DNA of 20,471 bases from Burkholderiales bacterium (GTDB lineage: Bacteria; Pseudomonadota; Gammaproteobacteria; Burkholderiales; JACMKV01), in contig JACMKV010000169.1 of the NCBI GenBank assembly GCA_014379915.1, positions 1 to 20,471 on the forward strand, written 5' to 3'. This document shows, in pieces, positions 15,720 through 20,471 of this stretch (the stretch's first letter is position 1; the number at the start of each line of letters is the position of its first letter). The position numbers were made by a program, and so were the translations under genes. The notes beneath the pieces are model-generated. The model had not been told where the DNA came from and did no database searches. It saw nothing but the letters and a program-made list of their open reading frames with translations.

Positions 15720-16196
15720 TCACTCTTCGCGTACTTCCAGTTCATAGGGACCTGCTTCCCCATAAGGGACTTTCACCGATAGCAGATAGACGGAGTCAGG
15801 AGTAGATTCGAAGACGAAACTGACAGGTGTATCACCAGATTTGGTTTGATCTTTAATATGTTGCTCATTCTTGTCATAAATGCTTACGTCCGCAGAGAAG
15901 CCCTGCGATGACAACTTTCGCACGATCACTCTCGTGTTGCTGGGCGTGCGGCTAGAGGTTCTGAACCTGAAGAAATCCCGATCATCATTTGGTTTTATTA
16001 CGCCTTGAGTCCTGGTTCCCAGTGCAATTGGATTGGCTTCTGGAGCTTGATTGTTGGGCTCGTTTTCTTTGCCGGAAAGAGGATGCTGGTTGGTCTGCAT
16101 TGGGCTTCCCACTTTGGGGGCTGGTGATGGATCTGAATTGGGCTTTTCGGCCGTTTGCCGTGAGTCGGCAAGCTTAGGAGGACTTGGCTCATCTTT
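15720..16196 (-). pseudogene. PPC-like domain, frameshifted C-terminal half of the TIR gene
   Basis: The open frame 15720-16196 encodes a Pro/Ser/Lys linker (PPKLADSRQTAEKPNSDPSP) and then a bacterial pre-peptidase C-terminal (PPC)-like beta sandwich: ENEPNNQAPEANPI, DDRDFFRF, FSADVSIYDKN, DSVYLLSV and GPYELEV. PPC domains are extracellular binding modules. The frame has no good start of its own (the first ATG is at 16112, inside the linker) and begins within the last codons of the TIR-TM gene, one base out of frame. The linker continues naturally from the end of that protein, so the two were probably one TIR-TM-PPC gene split by a one-base change in the AAAA run at 16194-16197. Confidence 0.65.
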
Positions 16197-16791
16197 TCAC
16201 CTGGCACCGACTCAGCAGAACGGTTGCGGTCTTAACTGGGAAATTGGAAGTAGAGATAATCACCGAAAGTGCGCCTGCAGCGAATGCGCCTACGATCCAA
16301 TACAACTTTTGCATTGGATTGTCAGGTTTGCCCAACGCCTTCCTAACGGCCGCTATCAGCCTCTCCACATCGGATTTGAAGCGGCTATTGCTGATCTCAA
16401 TTGCGTTCCGCCGCGCCAGCGCACGAAGGGGTTCTGGCAATTCCTCTTCGGTTGGCATGCTCGCTCCGTCGAGCAGCACCGGAACTACGCGAATGTTCCG
16501 TGATAGCGCAGCACCAATTTCTAAACGGACATAATCCTTTGGATCGTTGATGCGCGGACTGGTGCCCGCTTGCTGACCCAACCAGCGCTTTCCGATTACC
16601 GCTAGCAATATCTCGCATTGGCCTACCGCCCTCTCGATGGCTTCATCGAACGGGTGTCCCGGCTCGATTGCATCTACGTCCATGAAAACGCGTTCTATGG
16701 AGAAATGTTGAACGAACTGGTCATAGATTGCGCGTGCGTAGCCTGCCGAGTCATCTCGGCGGTAGCTAATGAAGATGTGACCGTTGCTCAT
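16189..16791 (-). CDS. TIR-domain protein with one transmembrane segment (probably truncated by frameshift)
   Basis: 200 residues from ATG 16791; a GTG 12 bases earlier is possible. The TIR domain spans 4-155: HIFISYRRDD, VFMDVDAI, PFDEAIERAV, LLAVIGKRW, DYVRLE (E91 is the likely catalytic Glu of TIR NADases) and VVPVLLDGA. A TM helix follows at about 162-180 and then a short tail. TIR domains of this type cleave NAD or make signalling nucleotides in phage defence, or act as adaptors. The stop TGA at 16189 cuts the protein before the PPC module in the next frame. If the break is real, TIR and TM remain intact. GC content here is visibly lower than in the hydrolase block, which suggests a different origin. 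Confidence 0.8.
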   Translation of the reverse strand: MSNGHIFISYRRDDSAGYARAIYDQFVQHFSIERVFMDVDAIEPGHPFDEAIERAVGQCEILLAVIGKRWLGQQAGTSPRINDPKDYVRLEIGAALSRNIRVVPVLLDGASMPTEEELPEPLRALARRNAIEISNSRFKSDVERLIAAVRKALGKPDNPMQKLYWIVGAFAAGALSVIISTSNFPVKTATVLLSRCQVKR

Positions 16792-16930
16792 GGCGTTCTT
16801 CACGGCGACTTTATTTCAAACTATGGCTTTTTCACTACTGACTTCGGATGAGCAGTTGGCGTTCTCGCGAGCCCGTGAAGTTTCCAACTGCCTCTATCCG
16901 GTGGGGCATAGGTATTCTCAAACAAAGGGG

Positions 16931-17074
16931 AGGACACGTTCGATGCTTACTTCGCGCTACCGAATGGCACTTCGTTTGGAGGCTGGAATTTTGATTCGGC
17001 GCAGAACCGTATCGCCGGAATCGGCAACTTCGATGGCAGTGGAGAGGGAAAAGCTGACGACGCTGTGATGTGAT
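16931..17074 (+). pseudogene. FG-GAP-like repeat remnant
   Basis: An open frame of 47 codons without a start of its own reads YFALPNGTSFGGWNF, then RIAGIGNFDGSGEGKADDAV and ends at TGA 17072-17074. GIGNFDGSGEGKADDAV fits the calcium-binding repeat of FG-GAP/VCBS propellers (GDFNGDGKAD). It appears to be the tail of a lost extracellular or sensor protein. The rest of the 300-base gap (16804-17104) shows nothing I recognise. Confidence 0.45.
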
Positions 17075-17104
17075 GGTTGAACAGTAAGCGCTAGACTAAG
17101 AGAC

Positions 17105-17290
17105 TTGCGGCTAAAATATGCCGCCATTTTCATCAGCTACCGCCGCGAAGATAGCGCAGCTATCGCCGGTAGAATTTACGACCGCCTGAGCCGGCACTTC
17201 GGCAAGGACAAGGTGTTCAGGGACATCGACACCATCGACCCCAGCGCCGATTTCGGCAAGGCGATCGCGACTGTCCAAAGAATCTTTTAT
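17105..17290 (+). pseudogene. N-terminal TIR domain fragment
   Basis: The frame gives AIFISYRREDSAAIAGRIYD, then HFGKDKVFRDIDTID and GKAIATVQRI, the first two strands and helices of a TIR domain, after which similarity ends near 17290. The natural start appears to be ATG 17118, but that codon is one base out of frame with the TIR reading, as if a base were lost just after it. The open frame runs on to 17842 with Arg/Ser-rich sequence that is only the shadow of a minus-strand remnant. It is oriented opposite to the other TIR genes. Confidence 0.65.
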
Positions 17291-17478
17291 AGTCGCAGGC
17301 CAGGAGAAATAGCGGAGCGAGAAATGCCAGGAGACAAGATTCGATTGCGCTTCGAGCGGTATTTTCCTAGGGGTAGACCCCGCTGTTGGGGCGGGGAGCG
17401 CGTTCGTTCGATTTCGTTTACCCGGCGCTGGATGTCTTCAGAATCCCCAACCCGGAAAATCGGTCTATTCTCCCGCGC

Positions 17479-18240
17479 TCAGCAGGAATCTGGGCCATCT
17501 TCCAGGCGCGACAGGCAGCTCACTTTGCCTTCGAGCACCACCACCGAAACTTCGTCTTGCGGACGCACTTGTACGGCGTATTCCGTTCCTTCGGCGCCGG
17601 CGGTGACAAACTCGGTATCGACGCGGGACATGCCTCTCGCCTTGACGAAAATTGCGCCGATTTCGACGAAGATAGAACCGACGCGCCGCGCACGAAAAAT
17701 TTGTCTTCGCTTTTTTTTGCAAGCCCACAAGGATATCTTGCCCGCGAAGTTTGTGACGCAGGTGGCTGTTGAGCGATCACATCTTCGTAGTGGTAACGTA
17801 AACCGGGCGCCCGTAGACTTTCCACGGGTGAAAGCCGGATGATCCATTCAGCCACCGCATCGCCGTTCTGGATGGCGACGCAGCCGGCGTGAGGCAGCCT
17901 GACTTGTTCGAGCAGCAAAAATTCCAGTAGCTGCAGGGCGTCATGCCCGCGCATTTTAAGCAGACTGTGCTTGCGATCCAAACCGACCTCCAGAGGGCGA
18001 TAGACGCCATGCAGCGCGAGCGAGTTTAAGGTACGGCTGTCGCGCTCTATGGCCAACGGCGCTAGCGATGCATAGCCCATGCGTTTGCCGATACTGTCCG
18101 ACGCCGCTGGCCGCGCCATCGACGGCTGAGATTTCCCAATTCGAACGCAATCTGGCGCCGAAAAATGCCGCAGTCCCGGAGCGCTTTGCGCTTTCCACCG
18201 CTGCGATGAATTCCGCATCGAAATCGATTGCTTCCCGGGC
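17479..18240 (-). pseudogene. Multiply frameshifted gene with FecR-like C-terminal domain
   Basis: Three reading frames must be joined to get coherent protein. Piece 1 (about 18240-18114) reads FDAEFIAAVESAKRSG and RLRSNWEISAVDGAA. Piece 2 (about 18101-17687) reads GYASLAPLAIERDSRTLNSL, MRGHDALQLLEFLLLEQVRL, IQNGDAVAEWIIRLSPVES; I do not recognise this family. Piece 3 (about 17682-17479) reads VGSIFVEIGAIFVKARG, TEFVTAGAEGTEYAVQV and VVVLEGKVSCLSR, the pattern of a FecR domain (periplasmic or cell-surface signalling). The pieces abut on one strand with almost no gap, which indicates one ancestral gene or two adjacent ones broken by small indels. The join at about 17685 follows an 8-base T run (17711-17718 on the plus strand). 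Confidence 0.5.
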
Positions 18241-18433
18241 CAGGTGTTGCCAATTACGGCCAGCAAGGCATCGCAGCAAGCCAGTTTTTCATCGATGACT
18301 TGCGCAAAGCGCTCGCCCGAAGCGATGTTAGATACGTCGAAAAAAACCCGACCTCGCGCGCCAGGCGATCGCGTAAACGCCCGGCCGCGTCGGCGCTGTC
18401 TTCGCGGCGATAGCTGATGAAGATCTTGGGCAC
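18233..18433 (-). pseudogene. Truncated TIR domain with internal frameshift
   Basis: From GTG 18433 the frame reads PKIFISYRREDSADAAGRLR, then REVG; after a shift near a 7-base T run (about 18340) it continues FFDVSNIASGERFAQVI and LLAVIGNTWPG in another frame. About four codons normally found between the helix and the FFDV strand are missing, so a small deletion caused the shift. The second half of the TIR domain, with the catalytic Glu region, is absent and the sequence passes straight into the FecR-like pseudogene. A product, if made, cannot be a working TIR enzyme. Confidence 0.65.
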
Positions 18434-18623
18434 TCAGTAAACGACCTGATTCACAGCGGTTGGCACTACTTCTCGCCTGCTCATCGTTTCATTTTACGGC
18501 TCATCCCCGCAAAACCATTCGCTATTGGCGAAGAAAATTCGCCCTACATTGACCTGGGCCTCACCAAACGCCACGGCGCTTTAATTCAAGGTTGTATTGC
18601 GCCTCTGCATTCCCCTGCTCCGC

Positions 18624-18850
18624 CGCCTTGCGGTACCAGCTCACCGCTTCCTTATCGTCCTTGGCGACGCCGCGGCCTTTGCCATACGTGAAACCAAGCT
18701 TGTATTGCGCCCACGCATCCCCTGTTCCGCCGCCTTGCGGAACCAGCTCACCGCTTCCTTATCGTCCTTGGCGACGCCAAGGCCTTCGTCATACATGACA
18801 GCAAGGTTCTTTTGCGCATCTGCATTCCCCTGCTCCGCCGCCTTGCGGTA
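18624..18850 (-). repeat. 108-base Sel1 repeat units showing a one-base deletion
   Basis: The string CGCCTTGCGG starts at 18624, 18731 and 18839. The upper spacing is 108 bases (36 codons), the lower 107. The missing base lies between 18624 and 18731, most simply in the C run 18719-18722. Confidence 0.85.
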
Positions 18851-19969
18851 CCAATCAGCCGCTTGAACATAATCCTGAGCGACACCTTTGCCGAAAAAGA
18901 ACGCGTCCCCTTTCTGATTCTGTTTCTCGGCATCCTCCTTCGATACCAGTGGAGTTGCCGCGACCCCCGGCTTAGGCGAAGCAACAGGCGCAGGAACCCG
19001 CGTCACAGGCGCGGAATCCTCTCCGTCCGTCGTTAGCGAGACCAAGATGGGTACGCCCACTAACACCGCGAACGCCGCGATGATGACCATTGTCCGATTT
19101 GTCTCCCATAGTGGCCGGAGGCCTTGGCCAGATGGGGTTACAGACGCCATTCTTGTCGCAACGTCTGGCTCGGTTTGAGTTTTTTGGTGTTCGGTAAATC
19201 CCTCTTGCCATGTTTTCCGTTTAATCGGCCCGGGCTCCGCCTGGGGAGCTTCTGACGCCAGGATTTTCCGCTGCCGCGAGACGCTTTCTTCCGCAGAAGT
19301 AATTTCCATTTTGTCATCAGGGCGTGTGACTACACCTGCGCCTGCCGTTGTGGCCTGACGCGGTGGGATTGAGCGCGGCTCGGTGGGCTTGTTTACCAAA
19401 TTGCCAGGAACTCCCTCGGTCGGCGTAACGACTTTTGGCTTCGGCCTGACCGGCCCCGAAGTTTTCTCTATTCTCTCTTGGGAAGTTTTCTCTACTTCCG
19501 AGGCAATTGGACCGGTTGGCGTGGGAATTTCCAAGGGAAGTTCAGCGTCCGCTGCACGGGTCTCCGCCACCCTTGGAGGCCCGAGCATTCCCGCAATGTG
19601 CGTCAATAACTGGTCGAACTCCGTATGAGGGGTGGGTGGTTCCCAGTCGGATAGATTAGCCCCCTGCATCAATCTGAATTCGAGAGGAATGCGCACAACT
19701 GTCTCCAGCAACACCGGTATAAGGATTTTCCGGCGAGCCCCTTCAGAGGCTTCGGCCTTCACCCACTTGGAGGCGACCGAGGATGTGGACCAGAGGACCA
19801 GAACGCACTTCGCCACGTCAAGGTTTTCTTCGATCACTTCGTCGAAAGTCCTGCCGTAGGGAATCTTTCGGTCCCACCACACCGGCCACCCTCGCGCAGC
19901 AAGCGCATCAGCGAGACGCTTCGCCTTTTCGCGATCTGGGCTAGCGTAACTGATAAAAACGTCGGCCAC
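18641..19969 (-). CDS. TIR-TM-Sel1 repeat protein, C-terminus frameshifted
   Basis: 442 residues from GTG 19969. TIR domain at 1-130: VFISYASPDREKAKRLADAL, WPVWWDRKIPYGRTFDEVI, VLVLWSTSSVASKWVKAE (E73 is the probable catalytic Glu of the WxxxE motif), ILIPVLLE. Residues 131-290 are a disordered Pro/Thr/Glu linker; a TM helix lies at 293-312; Sel1-like repeats begin near 352 (KGDAFFFGKGVAQDY, ADWYRKAAEQGNADAQ, AVSWFRKAAEQG). After residue 417 the frame leaves the repeats and stops at 18641. Restoring one base in CCCC (18719-18722) continues the Sel1 repeats (AWAQYKLGFTYGKGRG and so on) to a stop at 18561. The likely design is a cytosolic TIR enzyme with an extracytoplasmic Sel1 sensor, as in some prokaryotic TIR signalling proteins. 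The start is moderately sure; the ribosome binding site is weak. Confidence 0.8.
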   Translation of the reverse strand: MADVFISYASPDREKAKRLADALAARGWPVWWDRKIPYGRTFDEVIEENLDVAKCVLVLWSTSSVASKWVKAEASEGARRKILIPVLLETVVRIPLEFRLMQGANLSDWEPPTPHTEFDQLLTHIAGMLGPPRVAETRAADAELPLEIPTPTGPIASEVEKTSQERIEKTSGPVRPKPKVVTPTEGVPGNLVNKPTEPRSIPPRQATTAGAGVVTRPDDKMEITSAEESVSRQRKILASEAPQAEPGPIKRKTWQEGFTEHQKTQTEPDVATRMASVTPSGQGLRPLWETNRTMVIIAAFAVLVGVPILVSLTTDGEDSAPVTRVPAPVASPKPGVAATPLVSKEDAEKQNQKGDAFFFGKGVAQDYVQAADWYRKAAEQGNADAQKNLAVMYDEGLGVAKDDKEAVSWFRKAAEQGMRGRNTSLVSRMAKAAASPRTIRKR

Positions 19970-20102
19970 TTTCTCGGAACCTTCAAATGTTCGATAAGCG
20001 ATGCCCTGGCAAGGATATTCCCGACACGAAGTTGTTACCTGTCCAGGGTATCAATGATTCTCTTTGCATTCTCGTTGTATTTGTCAATGACCTCCCGCTG
20101 CA

Positions 20103-20300
20103 TCAACCGCTCGGCAGACGTGCTCGTGATTCGGCTTCTTCGATGAACGGCGCCAGATAGACGTAGCCATCGAGGACGACGACGAGCACTTGCTGGTTCG
20201 GATACCGCCCCCGGTTCGGATGCTGCAGAATATCCAGCCACCCGTCGGCCTCGATCGCCAGAACGATCTCTTCGAACGAGATACTTCGCTCGTGGACCGA
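20103..20300 (-). pseudogene. BrnT/DUF4258-like toxin remnant
   Basis: The open frame reads ERSISFEEIVLAIEADGWLD, ILQHPNRGRYPNQQVLVVVL, DGYVYLAPFIEE. This matches the toxin family of about 90 residues with 'ISFEE...LLDILEHPN..RYPGQ...V..Y.YLVPFVE'. The usual N-terminal segment is replaced by a stop, and the usual C-terminal FLKTIIPSRKA is missing, so it is broken at both ends. A 22-codon frame just downstream (20035-20103, MQREVIDKYNENAKR) may be the trace of a partner or antitoxin gene, but I cannot assign it. Confidence 0.5.
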
Positions 20301-20339
20301 TCAGGCGCTGCCCTCCGGCTTGCAACGCCCGAACAGTTG

Positions 20340-20471
20340 TCACTGCATGTTGCCAATAATCTTCTTCATCTCATCCGCGGAGAAGCCACGCAACGTTTGC
20401 GTTCGAACATTGCCGAGCGAGCCCACCTTCAGCAGCGCGGAGGTTACTGCTTCATCGGGCCCCTCGACAAT
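20340..20471 (-). CDS. GYD-domain protein, C-terminal part (cut by window edge)
   Basis: Forty-three codons end at TGA 20340-20342. The sequence IVEGPDEAVTSALLKVGSLG followed by NVRTQTLRGFSADEMKKII fits the C-terminal half of GYD domain proteins (small ferredoxin-like-fold proteins of about 95-110 residues, function unknown), whose typical ending is 'APD...A......GSLGNVRTETLRAF...E...I'. The N-terminus lies beyond the window. It is on the same strand as the toxin remnant downstream but separated by a stop and 40 bases. Confidence 0.7.
   Translation of the reverse strand: MVEGPDEAVTSALLKVGSLGNVRTQTLRGFSADEMKKIIGNMQ

Noticed and set aside
16784..17068. 94-codon plus-strand ORF upstream of the TIR fragment
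   Set aside because: Its frame is not the one with FG-GAP-like sequence and it has no recognisable features.
17378..17396. GC-rich hairpin (CCCCGC/GCGGGG) as terminator
   Set aside because: No T run follows on either strand and it lies inside decayed coding sequence.
17386..17842. Plus-strand continuation of the TIR fragment and an overlapping ORF
   Set aside because: These are shadows of the minus-strand FecR-like remnant, whose translation is clearly domain-like.

Overview
The window reads like a moderately GC-rich proteobacterial chromosome, probably betaproteobacterial (an inference from the style of RecJ and of its inserted repeat; no marker RNA is present). It splits into a short housekeeping edge, a long block of minus-strand hydrolase genes, and a decayed accessory region rich in TIR domains.

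Region 1 (1-2730): the N-terminus of an exported phytase-like esterase on the minus strand, then a divergent recJ on the plus strand. RecJ carries an in-frame insertion of about 100 residues made of dispersed-repeat DNA. A hairpin terminator follows recJ, then a short broken coding fragment.

Region 2 (2731-15051): seven apparently intact genes, all on the minus strand. In transcription order they are: a stand-alone subtilase; a subtilase with a three-blade PLL-type lectin tail; an endonuclease/exonuclease/phosphatase (EEP) family protein; a duplicated phage-tail-tube-like (gp19-like) protein; a membrane alpha/beta hydrolase; a 978-residue fusion of PGRP-type amidase, serine hydrolase and caspase; and an M4-like zinc peptidase. 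None begins with a recognisable signal peptide, and most have strong GGAGG-type ribosome binding sites. The last two are one base apart. Taken together they look like an arsenal of effectors (wall amidase, lipase-like enzymes, four kinds of protease, a possible nuclease) next to a tail-tube-like protein. This is the best candidate here for an undescribed system: either cargo of a contractile injection system or a multi-enzyme conflict (defence) locus.

Region 3 (15126-20300): a graveyard of modular genes: a FecR-like C-terminal fragment, a TIR-TM gene separated from its PPC domain by one base, an FG-GAP-like scrap, two truncated TIR domains in opposite orientation, a multiply frameshifted FecR-like gene, a TIR-TM-Sel1 gene with a one-base deletion, and a broken toxin-like ORF. 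The window ends in the C-terminus of a GYD-domain protein. The frame breaks, several in homopolymers, mean either real decay or assembly error; raw reads would settle this.

No tRNA, rRNA, CRISPR array, transposase or integrase was recognised. All family calls are made by eye from motifs, without database searches.
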